Part shown: positions 8,680 to 18,314 of the stretch, in pieces | How positions within the stretch are numbered: the stretch's first letter is position 1 | How the letters are laid out: each line of letters starts with the position of its first letter | From: JAXMAF01 sp046350555 | GTDB lineage: Bacteria > Planctomycetota > Phycisphaerae > Phycisphaerales > SM1A02 | Assembly: GCA_046350555.1 (NCBI GenBank) | Contig: JAXMAF010000008.1 | Location: 169,555 to 233,554 of the forward strand | Direction: 5' to 3' | DNA: 64,000 nt | The notes under the pieces: generated by a model | Database searches by the model: none | Seen by the model: only the letters and a program-made list of their open reading frames with translations | What the model was told of the DNA's origin: nothing | Program-made: the position numbers and the translations under genes

Positions 8680-10596
8680 ATGCGCTTCTTTCCCCGCTTC
8701 GCCCGCCTGATGCTGCGCGACCGCGCCGCGCTCATCGCGGCGATCGGCTTCGCGATGGTCTCGGCGGGCGGGCTCGGCGTGGGATTGGTCGCCGTCGGCA
8801 AGCTGTTGCGGGTCCTCCTCAAGGAAGGAAGCTCGCTGCGCGCCGAGGCGATGAACTTCAACGTCGAGCGGCTCTGGGGCATGCTGCCCGTCTCCTGGCT
8901 GGAGGCGCTGCCGGAGGATCGCCTGGCCGGCGTGGAGGTCATCCTCGCCGGACTGGTGGCGCTCACGATCGTCGGGGCGACCGCCAACTTCCTGCACGAG
9001 TTCCTCGCCGCGACCGTCTCGGCGCGGGCGGCGGCGCGCGTCCGGACCGAGGCGTTCCGGACCGCCGTGCACCTGCCGCTGCGGACGATCGTCCGGCGCG
9101 GACCGGCCGAGTTCGTCGCGCGGATCGTGCGCGACGCCGCGGAGCTGCAGCGCGGATTCCTCGTGCTCACGAGCCGTTCGGTGGCGCAGGTGAGCAACGG
9201 CGTCGCGGCGTTCCTCGCCGCGGTCTTCATCGACTGGCGGCTCACGCTCGTGGCGCTCGTCGTCGCCCCGATCATGGCGGTCCTGCTGCGCAAGCTGGGG
9301 AAGCGCATCCGGCGAGGCACGCGCGGGGCGCTCGAGGCGCAGGAGGAGCTGCTCCGCACGACGAACGAGACCCTCCAGGGCCTGCGTTCGATCAAGTCGG
9401 CGACGGCGGAGCGCGCCGCGTTCGGCCGCTTCCGGCGGGCCAATCGGGCGGCGCTGCGCGGCGAGCTGCGCGTGCGCACCGCGCGGGCCCTCGCCGGCCC
9501 GCTCATCGAGACGCTGGCGATCGTCGTCGTCTGCGGGCTCGTGCTCTTCGCCGCGAGGGAGATCATCGCCGGGCGGCTGGAGTTCGACCGCTTCGTGCTC
9601 GCGCTGGCGGCGCTGGGCGTGGCGGGAGCGTCCTTCAAGCCGATGACCGCGCTCGTGAGCGAGCTCCAGGCCGCCGAGGCGCCGGCGCAGCGGCTCGCGG
9701 AGATCATCGACGAACCGCAGGAGCCGCGCGCTGCGCACCGGCTCGCGGCGCGTCGCGACCGTCGCCGGGCCGCGGGGGCGTTGAACGATTCCCGGGCGGC
9801 TTCCGCCGGCCCGGAAGCCCTCGGCATGGGCCGCCGTCCGGCGCTCGCCCGGCCGGCGCACTCGATCCGGTTCGAGGTCGTGCGGCTCCGCTATCCCGGG
9901 GCGATCGAGGACGCGTTGCGCGGCGTGACCCTGGAGATTCCCCACGGCGCCTGGATTGCCTTGGTCGGACCCAACGGCTGTGGGAAGACGACACTCGCGT
10001 CGCTCCTGCCGAGGCTGCTCGATCCCGACGACGGGCGCATCGTCATCGACGGCGTCGACATCGCCACCGTCGACCTTCGCTCGCTCCGGCGGCAGGTCGG
10101 CGTGGTGACGCAGGAGACGGTGCTGCTGCGCGGCACCATCGCCGAGAACATCGCCTTCGGCGTCGCCGGCGCCAACGACGCGACGATTCGCGCGGCCGCC
10201 GAACGAGCGCACGCCGCGACCTTCATCGATCGGCTTCCGGGCGGCTATTCGGCGCCCGTCGCCGACCAGGGCGCGACGCTCTCGGGCGGGCAGCGCCAGC
10301 GGATCGCGATCGCCCGGGCCATCCTGCGCGATCCGGCGATCCTGATCCTCGACGAGGCGACGAGCCAGATCGATCCGGAGAGCGAGCGGCAGATCAACGA
10401 CGCGATCGGCGAGTTCCGCCATGGCCGCACCGTGATCGCCATCGCCCATCGGCCGTCGACGATGCGCGCCGCGGACCGCATCGTGGTGATGGACACCGGC
10501 CTGATCGTCGACGAGGGGACGCACGACGAGCTGCTCGCCCGGTGCGACATGTACCGGCGCATCGTCGGCGACGTTGCGCAGGCCACGGCCCCGTAG
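8680..10596 (+). CDS. MsbA-like ABC exporter (fused membrane and ATPase domains)
   Basis: 638-residue half-transporter with an N-terminal six-helix membrane domain (about residues 1-320) and a C-terminal ATPase domain. Walker A (GPNGCGKTT), Q-loop (VVTQETVLL), signature LSGGQRQR, Walker B ILILDEAT and the H-loop IAHRPST are all intact, so it should be active. The family exports lipids, lipid-linked sugars or peptides. A Pro/Arg-rich linker of about 60 residues between the domains is unusual. No glycan or lipid genes adjoin, so the substrate cannot be named. It converges on the next, minus-strand gene with only 16 bases between. Confidence 0.9.
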   Translation: MRFFPRFARLMLRDRAALIAAIGFAMVSAGGLGVGLVAVGKLLRVLLKEGSSLRAEAMNFNVERLWGMLPVSWLEALPEDRLAGVEVILAGLVALTIVGATANFLHEFLAATVSARAAARVRTEAFRTAVHLPLRTIVRRGPAEFVARIVRDAAELQRGFLVLTSRSVAQVSNGVAAFLAAVFIDWRLTLVALVVAPIMAVLLRKLGKRIRRGTRGALEAQEELLRTTNETLQGLRSIKSATAERAAFGRFRRANRAALRGELRVRTARALAGPLIETLAIVVVCGLVLFAAREIIAGRLEFDRFVLALAALGVAGASFKPMTALVSELQAAEAPAQRLAEIIDEPQEPRAAHRLAARRDRRRAAGALNDSRAASAGPEALGMGRRPALARPAHSIRFEVVRLRYPGAIEDALRGVTLEIPHGAWIALVGPNGCGKTTLASLLPRLLDPDDGRIVIDGVDIATVDLRSLRRQVGVVTQETVLLRGTIAENIAFGVAGANDATIRAAAERAHAATFIDRLPGGYSAPVADQGATLSGGQRQRIAIARAILRDPAILILDEATSQIDPESERQINDAIGEFRHGRTVIAIAHRPSTMRAADRIVVMDTGLIVDEGTHDELLARCDMYRRIVGDVAQATAP

Positions 10597-10612
10597 CCGC
10601 GTCGTCGCGCGA

Positions 10613-11338
10613 TCAGCGTCCGGTCGCGGCGCGCATGGCGATCGCGGCCACGACGACGCCGGCGACGGCGGCGACGGCGATCACGGAGAGGATGGCGAGG
10701 CTCCAGCCGCGCCACGAACGAAGGCTGGCGACGAGCTCCTCCTCGCGTCGTTGTTGACGATCGGCGAGCGTCGCGAGGGTCGACGCGGATGTCGCCGCGT
10801 GCGTCGCGATCTCTCCGAGCGACGCGCGCAGGCGGTCCAGGTCCTCGCCGAGACCGCCGAAGGTGCGCACCAGGGCGTCCATCTGCTGCTGCACGTTGGC
10901 CACGACCTCGGCCTGCCCCACGAGCGAGTCGCCGACGCGCTGGAGGAGCGCGTGCGAGTGCTCGGCGGAGCGCCGGCCGCGCTCGGTGTGGTCGGCAAGC
11001 GTTTCGCCGATCGTGACGCCTTGCCGGCGCAGGTCGCTGAGCGCTTCGCCGAATCGCGGGAGCGGCTCGAGCGCCGCCGCCAGGTCGGTCGCACCGAGTT
11101 GCTGCCGCTCGATCTGCTCGGTGAGCCGGACGATCGCGGCGCGCAGCTCGTCCGCCGCGGCGTGCGCGGGCAAGGCCGGCGCCAGCGGCGCAGCGAGCGC
11201 CGCGCCGCCATCGATCGCGGAGGATCGTGCGTCACCGTGGCCGGGCTCCTGGCGACGTCGATCCGGACCGAGGCCGTCGCCACGTCCTCCGCCGCCAAAG
11301 AAGCGGCGAATTCCTCGGATCCCATTGGCGATTGGCAT
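10613..11338 (-). CDS. Unknown coiled-coil protein with C-terminal membrane anchor
   Basis: 241 residues, not recognised. The N-terminal 40 residues are Gly/Arg-rich. About residues 70-200 are strongly heptad-like and rich in Ala, Leu, Glu and Arg (LTEQIERQQLGATDLAAALE and similar), predicting a long coiled coil. A single membrane helix near the C terminus (LAILSVIAVAAVAGVVVAAI) would leave the coil in the cytoplasm. The layout resembles structural or chemoreceptor-signalling coiled-coil proteins, but no defining motif is present. It is divergent from the damaged ABC importer with 109 bases between. Confidence 0.65.
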   Translation of the reverse strand: MPIANGIRGIRRFFGGGGRGDGLGPDRRRQEPGHGDARSSAIDGGAALAAPLAPALPAHAAADELRAAIVRLTEQIERQQLGATDLAAALEPLPRFGEALSDLRRQGVTIGETLADHTERGRRSAEHSHALLQRVGDSLVGQAEVVANVQQQMDALVRTFGGLGEDLDRLRASLGEIATHAATSASTLATLADRQQRREEELVASLRSWRGWSLAILSVIAVAAVAGVVVAAIAMRAATGR

Positions 11339-11447
11339 GTGTGCTCCCTGGGCTGTTTCGAGCGGTCCGCAGCGACGACGCCGCACACTCGCTCGGGTGG
11401 GAATCCGTGTCGGAGCAAACCTGCGACACGAATGTACGATTGCCCGC

Positions 11448-12441
11448 ATGGTGCGGTCAACGCGAGCCACCACGACCTTCGTCGCCATGGCGCTCGGCGC
11501 GGCGCTCGCCGTGGGCGCTCTCCTGGCGCTCGGCCGGCCGCGAGCCGCCCTGGACGAGCCCGGCGGCGGTGCGGCGTTGCCGGCGGCAGACGCGCCCGCG
11601 CTCTTCTCCGAATGGCGCATCGTGTCGCTGAGTCCGGCCATCACCCGCACGCTGGTCGGCCTCGGTCTCGGGGACCGCATCGTCGGACGCACGCCGTGGT
11701 GCGAGTGGGTCCCGCCCGACGTGCCGATCGTCGGCTCGCTCCAGGACTATGACGCCGAACGGATCGTGCGACTCCATCCCACGCACGTCCTGGTCCAGCC
11801 GCCGGCGGCCGGGATCGATCCGGGGCTGGCGGCGCTCGTCGATGCCAACGGTTGGCGGATCGCGTCGTTCCCGCTCAACGGCCTGGACGACATCGATGCG
11901 ATGTTGGCGGCGCTGCCTGCAGCCGCTCCCGCGCGCCGGGGCGCCCGTCGCGCGACGCTCGAGGCGAACGTCTCGCGCTCCGCGGCGAGATGGCGGCGGC
12001 GCTCGCGGGGTGGGATCGTGACGACCCGGCGGTGACGGGCCCGGGGCGCACGCTCTGGCTCTTCTCGATCGATCCGCCGATGGCCTTCGGGCGCGGCAGC
12101 TACTTCGACGACGTGCTTGCGCGGATCGGCATGGTCAACGCGATCGACGTGAAGGATACCTCGGCTCTCGCTCGAGGACATTCACCGCGCGCAGCCCGAC
12201 ACGATCGTCCTCGTGCGGGACGCGACACCCGCGTCGAACGCCGCGCTCGCGACGAACGAGGCGGCGCTGCGCCGGCTCCTCGGAACGCTGGAGACGCCGG
12301 CGAGCCGCAGTGGGCGTATCTGGCTCTTCGCCGATCCGAACGCCATGACGCCCGGCGGGCGTGATCGACCTGGCGCGGGCGCTCCGGGCGTTCCTCGAGA
12401 CGCATGCCGGTCCCGCGCCGCGCGGCGGGGACCGCCCGTGA
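11448..12441 (+). pseudogene. BtuF-type ABC importer substrate-binding protein, frameshifted
   Basis: Periplasmic binding protein of the cobalamin/iron-chelate class. A signal anchor follows MVRSTRATTTFVAMALGAAL, then the class signature WRIVSLSPAITRTLVGLGLG and VGRTPWCEW. Similarity continues in three frames, with breaks near 11,930, 12,160 and 12,358; the pieces TLWLFSIDPPMAFGRGSYFD, LSLEDIHRAQPDTIVLVRDA and VIDLARALRAFLETHAG connect well. The final frame stops at 12,441, overlapping the next gene's GTG by four bases (GTGA). No internal stop arises except by frame change. It is either recent decay or sequence error. Confidence 0.75.
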
Positions 12442-13440
12442 GGGCGACCCGTCGCGGGATCGCGTGGCTGGCGATCGCGACGCTCGGGCTCGTGCTGCTG
12501 CGGGCGCTCATCGACCGTCCGCTGGGCGGTGGACTCTCGCTCGCGTGGCCCGACGAATCGGTCGCGGGGCTCCGATTCACGGCGATCATCGCGGCATCCG
12601 TCGTGGGGCGCGGCAGCTGGGCGTCGCCGGCACGATGCTCGGCTGCTGCGCAATCCGCTGGCCGATCCATTCGTGCTCGGCGTCTCGGGCGGCGCGGGTC
12701 TCGGCGTGATGACCGCGATGCACGTCGGCTGGGCGACCGGCGGCGCGGTCGCGACGGGCGCACTGGGATGGCTTCTTGGAGGCGAGCGCCTGCTCGTTCC
12801 CGCGGCGATCGGGGCCATGGCGGCGCTGGCGCTCGTCCATTGGCTCGGCCGGCGCGCGGCGTGCCCGATCCACTCACCCTCGTGCTCGCGGAGCGCGATC
12901 GTCTCGTCCATGTGCGGCGCGTGCATCATGTTGCTTCAGCATCTCGTGCCGCAGGGACTCCGCGGCGACCTGCTCGTCTGGATGATGGGCCGCATTCCCG
13001 AGGCGATCGATCGGCGCATCCTCGGCGCGGTGGCCGTCCTGACGCTTGCTGGCGTCGCGCTCGGCGCGATCCTCGGACGGGCCATGGATGCGGCTACCTT
13101 CGGCGACGACGGGCGCAGTCGATCGGCGTGTCGCTTCCGCGGCTTCGCTGGACGCTGGGAATCGCGGGAGGCGTGCTCGCCGCGGCGTCGGTGGCGATCG
13201 CCGGTCCGCTCGCGTTCGTCGGCCTCGTCGCCGCATGCGGCGAGGCGCCTGCTCGGGCCGCGACATGCGCCGCTGGCGATCGCCTCGGCGCTGGCGGGCG
13301 CCTCGCTCATGCTCGCCGCGGACTGCCTTCGTCAGATCGTCGACCTGGGCGGCGGACGCGTGCCGGTGGGGGTCTTCACGGCGCTGGCGGGCGGACCGGT
13401 CTTCCTCGCGCTCATGCGGAGCGGCAGGGGCGACGCATGA
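12438..13440 (+). pseudogene. BtuC/FecCD-type ABC importer permease, frameshifted
   Basis: Multi-helix permease partner of the preceding gene. Recognisable pieces in order are RQLGVAGTML, then LLRNPLADPFVLGVSGGAGL (diagnostic for BtuC/FecCD). Further on are GDLLVWMMGRIPE, SIGVSLPRLRWTLGIAGG, PLAFVGLV and PHAARRLLGPRHAPLAIASA. They fall in three frames, with about six breaks between 12.6 and 13.25 kb. The last break removes bases at 'GLVAPHAARR'. The gene ends four bases into the ATP-binding gene (ATGA overlap), so the operon layout is preserved although the reading frame is not. Confidence 0.75.
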
Positions 13441-14251
13441 CCATCGAGGCCCGCGACATCGTCCATTCGTTCGGCGCCGGCGGCCGTTCCGACGTCGGCG
13501 GTCGTCTCGGTGGCGCCCGGTCGCGGCACGCCGTCGAGGCGCTGCGCGGCGTCGACGCCACCTTCGCGCGCGGTCGCGTAACCGCGATCCTCGGCCCGAA
13601 CGGGGCCGGCAAGACGACGCTGCTGCGATGCCTCATCGGGGCGATCCGGCCGCAGCGCGGCACGGTGCATCTCGACGGCCGGGCGCTGAGCGCGCTGGAC
13701 GCGGCGACGCGCGCCGAGTCACTCGGCTACGTCGCGCAGCGGCCGATCTTCTCCGCGGGGCTGCTGGTGCACGAGGTCGTGGAAGCCAGGCGGCCCTCGC
13801 CCTGCGCCCGTCGCCGGCGGCGTCGAGGCCGCGATGGCGGCCAACGACCTGCGCGCCGACGCCGAGCGCATCGTGACCGAGCTCTCCGTCGGCCAGCAGC
13901 AGCGCGTCGCGCTTGCCCGCGCCATGGCTCAGGTGGCGCCGACGGGTTGGCTGGTGCTCGACGAACCGCTGGCGGGACTCGATCCGGCCCACGTTCGGCG
14001 TCGTCCGACTGTTGCGCCAGCACGCCGGCAACGGTGGGGGTGTGGTGGCGACGGTGCACGACGTGCCCAGCGCCCATCGCGTTCGCCGACGATGCGTTGC
14101 TGCTCTGCGCGGGATCCGTCGAGGCGTTCGGGCCTGCGCGGACGTGCTCGATCCAACGACGCTCGAACGTGTCTTCGACGCCCCGTTCGTGCAGCACGGC
14201 GCGACGATGGTGGCGCGCGGTTGGTGCCCGCCGACGACGATCTGCGCATGA
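13437..14251 (+). pseudogene. BtuD/FepC-type ABC importer ATPase, frameshifted
   Basis: ATPase of the same importer. The first 115 residues are in one frame: MTIEARDIVHSFG, Walker A LGPNGAGKTTLLRC, and LGYVAQRPIF. Later pieces shift frame: ELSVGQQQRVALARAMAQ (signature; Gly-Gly replaced by Val-Gly), WLVLDEPLAGLDPAHV (Walker B), VVATVHDVPS (H-loop), FADDALLLCAGSVEAFG and DPTTLERVFDAPFVQHGATM. Four to five breaks lie between 13.79 and 14.15 kb. The 3' end is uncertain; one frame stops at 14,251, another continues to 14,316. Confidence 0.72.
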
Positions 14252-14312
14252 CCGACCACCATCATGGGCGGCCCGACCATCGGGGCCGGTCGGGATCGCA
14301 CGCCGCGATACC

Positions 14313-15168
14313 ATGACGGCCTGGACGCCTCACGCCATGAACTCCGCCCGGCAAGCCATCCTCGTTGCGGTCCTCGTCGCGGCGGTCAACATCGTCGGGG
14401 CGGTGCTCGGCATCGCCGAAGCAGCAGGATCTCGAACGTCGCCGCCAGCGAGCCGCGAACGCGGGCACACCCGGCGGCGCTGGCGGCGGACGGCCCGCCG
14501 CAGGCGCACCTGTCGCGGGCGCACCCGGCGCCGCCGCGCGGCCCTCGCCCGCGGGTGCCGGCGCGCGGGTCGCCCAAGGCGTGCCGCCACGATCCGGCGG
14601 CACGAAGCCGGCCAGCGCAACGGGCGTCACGACCGGTGTCGGACCTCGACCTGGCCTAGGCGAGCCCGCACGACCCCCCGAGGTGCTGCGCGGCAGCGAC
14701 CTTCCCCAGCGACAGGTTCCGACGGGCGCGATGTCGGTGCCGTCGGCGACGCTGCCGCCGCAGGGGCGCATCGACGCGCGGCCCGGACCGGCCTCGGGCG
14801 CTGGGCCGATGAGTGGTCGAGGTGGCGCGCCTGCGGCACCGGGTCGCCCGTCCGCCGCGCCGCGATCGAGCGGCGGCGGCGTTGCACCGACCGCATCGGG
14901 GTCGCCGTTCCGCGATCCGCGCCGCGACAAGGAGCGGCTTGTGACCTTGCTGGAGCGGGGGCGCTCGACCGCCGGCTTCGGAGCCGATCAATCGACCCCG
15001 TCCGCGCCGACCGTCGGCATCGCCGCCGCGTCGTCCGCCCGGGCTAGGAGTTCCCGCGCGATGGCCGGTCTCAATGTCCACGACGTCGATTCGTTGCGAC
15101 GGGCGATCGTCGTCGCGGAGATCCTGAATCCGCCGATGGGGCTGCGCGAGGAGTACGGACTCCAGTAG
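14313..15168 (+). CDS. Unknown membrane-anchored Pro/Gly/Ala-rich protein (one apparent frameshift)
   Basis: Not recognised. One N-terminal membrane helix (ILVAVLVAAVNIVGAVLGI) is followed after a frame change near 14,415 by an Arg/Gln segment (KQQDLERRRQR). About 170 residues of low-complexity Pro/Gly/Ala/Ser sequence come next. The C terminus is conserved-looking: VHDVDSLRRAIVVAEILN then PPMGLREE. The frame change puts the helix and the rest in different frames. The last eight codons and the stop lie inside a dispersed repeat. It is probably exposed outside the membrane; function is unknown. Either of two in-frame ATGs (14,313 or 14,337) may start it. Confidence 0.55.
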
Positions 15169-15271
15169 ACCTCCATGCGTTCGGCCCCTCACCCACAGCG
15201 GCGTCTCAGGGCGGAATCGGGTTGCGTGGGGGGCGAGAAACGACTCGCGAGAATCAACCGGGACACGCACA
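15154..15271 (-). repeat. Dispersed ~110-bp element, copy A
   Basis: Read on the minus strand it runs TGTGCGTGTCCCGGTTGATT ... CATGGAGGTCTACTGGAGTC and aligns along its length with 51,804-51,909. It covers the last codons and stop of the preceding gene. The two copies differ by small indels and substitutions. Confidence 0.8.
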
Positions 15272-15424
15272 ACTGACGGCCGATCGTCGGTCCCCGCCCG
15301 TTCGCTTGCCGCGTTTGGCCACGATTCCGAGAGCATCCTTCGGGTTGCATGGACGATCGCACTTGATCATGCGATGATGTACAGTCCTCGCCATTCCGTC
15401 CCGAGGCGCCCTCGGAGCCCGCCC

Positions 15425-15907
15425 ATGATCGACATTCGAAAGCTCAAGGAACTGGTCCGGCTGATGGTCGTCAACGACCTCACCGAGATTGACCTTCGCG
15501 ACAGCCAGGAGCAGGTCACCCTGAAGCGAACCGGTCCCCAGGTCGTCCCGCAAGTCACGCACGTTCCGGTGGTCGCCGCGGCCCACGCGGCGCCGGCGGC
15601 GGCACCGGCCAGCCGGGCCGGGGGCGGCGCGGTCGCCACCGAGGCGGACGTGGATGGAGACGAAGACCTGGTGGCCATCGAAAGCCCGATGGTGGGCACG
15701 TTCTATGTCGGTGCCGGCCCCGACAAGCCACCCTTCGTGAAGCCCGGCGCGTCGGTCGGGCCGGAGACGGTGGTCTGCCTCATCGAGGCGATGAAGGTCT
15801 TCAACGAGATCAAGGCCGAGGTCGCGGGCACGATCGAGCGCGTGCTGGTCAAGAACGGCGAGCCGGTCGAATTCGGCCAGAAGCTCATGCTCGTACGACC
15901 GGCGTAG
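15425..15907 (+). CDS. accB: Biotin carboxyl carrier protein of acetyl-CoA carboxylase
   Basis: 160 residues. An N-terminal helix region (MIDIRKLKELVRLM) and an Ala/Pro-rich linker lead to the biotinyl domain, with the biotin-accepting Lys124 in CLIEAMKVFNEIK. Glycine turns GTFYVGAG and GEPVEFGQ are typical. It carries carboxybiotin between AccC and the carboxyltransferase in fatty-acid synthesis. accC follows after 135 bases that include a heptamer array; the pair is likely one transcription unit. The start was chosen at the ATG giving the family N terminus. Confidence 0.96.
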   Translation: MIDIRKLKELVRLMVVNDLTEIDLRDSQEQVTLKRTGPQVVPQVTHVPVVAAAHAAPAAAPASRAGGGAVATEADVDGDEDLVAIESPMVGTFYVGAGPDKPPFVKPGASVGPETVVCLIEAMKVFNEIKAEVAGTIERVLVKNGEPVEFGQKLMLVRPA

Positions 15908-15959
15908 CGATGCACCGCGTGCTTCCGTACATGGTCGGACGGAGTCCCTGCGTGTCCCC

Positions 15960-16001
15960 GACTCCTGATTCCTAATTCCCAACTCCTAATTCCCGATTCC
16001 C
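15960..16001 (+). repeat. Heptamer array RAYTCCY (6 units)
   Basis: Units GACTCCT, GATTCCT, AATTCCC, AACTCCT, AATTCCC, GATTCCC lie between accB and accC. The left part (15,957-15,973) is identical in reverse complement to 36,737-36,753. Confidence 0.85.
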
Positions 16002-16042
16002 CTCGTCGCGCCCATCCGACCGACTCGCCGCCCTCCCTCCCC

Positions 16043-17386
<1,344 letters not shown>

Positions 17387-17528
17387 CGGCGCGACCTCTT
17401 CATCCGTCGGATCGGGTTGAGTGCGTCGGGGGCGCCGTGATCGCGCGGCGCGCCGGGGTCGCCCGAGTGTGCCATGGCCTCGCCACATGGCGGCACGGCC
17501 ATGGGACGCACGGTCAGTCCCCGGATGT

Positions 17529-17846
17529 TCAACCCGCGCCTCGCCGCTGCCGAGCCGGCCGCGACGACCTCGACCGACGTTTGCTCGTCGTGGTCGCGCC
17601 GTGCGTCGCCGGCAGGCGATCAAACTCCTCCGGTTCACGGTCCGGCACCTTCGCCAGGGCCGCGAGGAACCTCGACCGCTTGCCACGACCGGCGCGCTCT
17701 TCGAGAATCTCAACCGTCATCAACGCCGACATCTTCTCGGCCAATGCGGTCGCGATGAGTTGGTTGAGCGAGACGCCCTCGCGCTGGGCAAGGTCGCGGG
17801 CGCGGGCGTGCAGGGAGTTCGGAAGGCGAATGCTCATGGTGCTCAT
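17529..17846 (-). CDS. Ribbon-helix-helix antitoxin-like protein
   Basis: 105 residues. The N-terminal part, MSIRLPNSLHARARDLAQRE then GVSLNQLIATALAEKMS, is the ribbon-helix-helix/HicB-like DNA-binding pattern of many antitoxins. The C-terminal 35 residues are Arg/Ser/Thr-rich and probably disordered. Its ATG overlaps the stop of the PIN-domain gene by four bases (ATGA), so the two are translationally coupled. Expected role: neutralise the PIN protein and repress their promoter. The gene order (toxin first) is the reverse of the common arrangement. MSTM offers two starts; either keeps the domain. Confidence 0.8.
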   Translation of the reverse strand: MSTMSIRLPNSLHARARDLAQREGVSLNQLIATALAEKMSALMTVEILEERAGRGKRSRFLAALAKVPDREPEEFDRLPATHGATTTSKRRSRSSRPARQRRGAG

Positions 17847-18265
17847 GGAAGCGATCCGATCTTGCGGAGAAAGGCGGCGGGACTCATGGCGACGAGCCCG
17901 AAACGATCAATGCCAACGAAGTCCGAGAGGTTGTAGGTGACGATGGCGTCGCACGAGGCTCGCACGGCGAGTTCGAGGACAAGATCGTCGCCTGGGTCGG
18001 GCAGCGTGGGTCGCCAGAGGAAGTGGATCTCGTAGCGCAGCGCCGCATTGCACAGGTAGTCCAGGATGTCGTCGATCGTCTCGGATGACAGGGCGATTCC
18101 CACCTCGGGTCGCTTGAGCGCAGCCTCGTACTCGAAACACAGGCCGACCGAGAGCACGTGTTCGAACTTCCTCGTTCCAACCAGTTGAAGCAGCCGATAC
18201 GCCGCGCCGCGCCGTGATCGCAGCGCTGTCACGATCACGTTCGTGTCGAGGACGACCCGCAGCAC
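17843..18265 (-). CDS. PIN-domain ribonuclease toxin
   Basis: 140 residues from a GTG start. PIN domain with the expected acidic residues: Asp7 (VVLDTNVIV), a Glu near 45-47 (GLCFEYEAAL), Asp93/94 (DPGDDLVLELAV) and Asp115 (VTYNLSDF). These coordinate Mg/Mn for RNA cleavage. The closest class is the PIN 'putative toxin' family (COG1569 type), by overall pattern. It is coupled to the ribbon-helix-helix gene and lies only 49 bases from the end of the TIR-STAND gene on the same strand, so the three may share a transcript or form an island. GTG was chosen because the PIN core begins immediately after it. Confidence 0.85.
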   Translation of the reverse strand: MLRVVLDTNVIVTALRSRRGAAYRLLQLVGTRKFEHVLSVGLCFEYEAALKRPEVGIALSSETIDDILDYLCNAALRYEIHFLWRPTLPDPGDDLVLELAVRASCDAIVTYNLSDFVGIDRFGLVAMSPAAFLRKIGSLP

Positions 18266-18314
18266 GGTGGTATTGTAGGCGATACCGCGATCATCGTTGC
18301 GCGGCGCCACGCCG

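Noticed and set aside
6973..10524. 1183-residue open frame antisense to aroA and the ABC exporter
   Set aside because: Shadow of two recognised genes, with Arg/His/Asp-rich composition.
11339..11447. Possible cobalamin riboswitch before the BtuF-type gene
   Set aside because: Too short and no B12-box or GCCACTG-like core can be seen.
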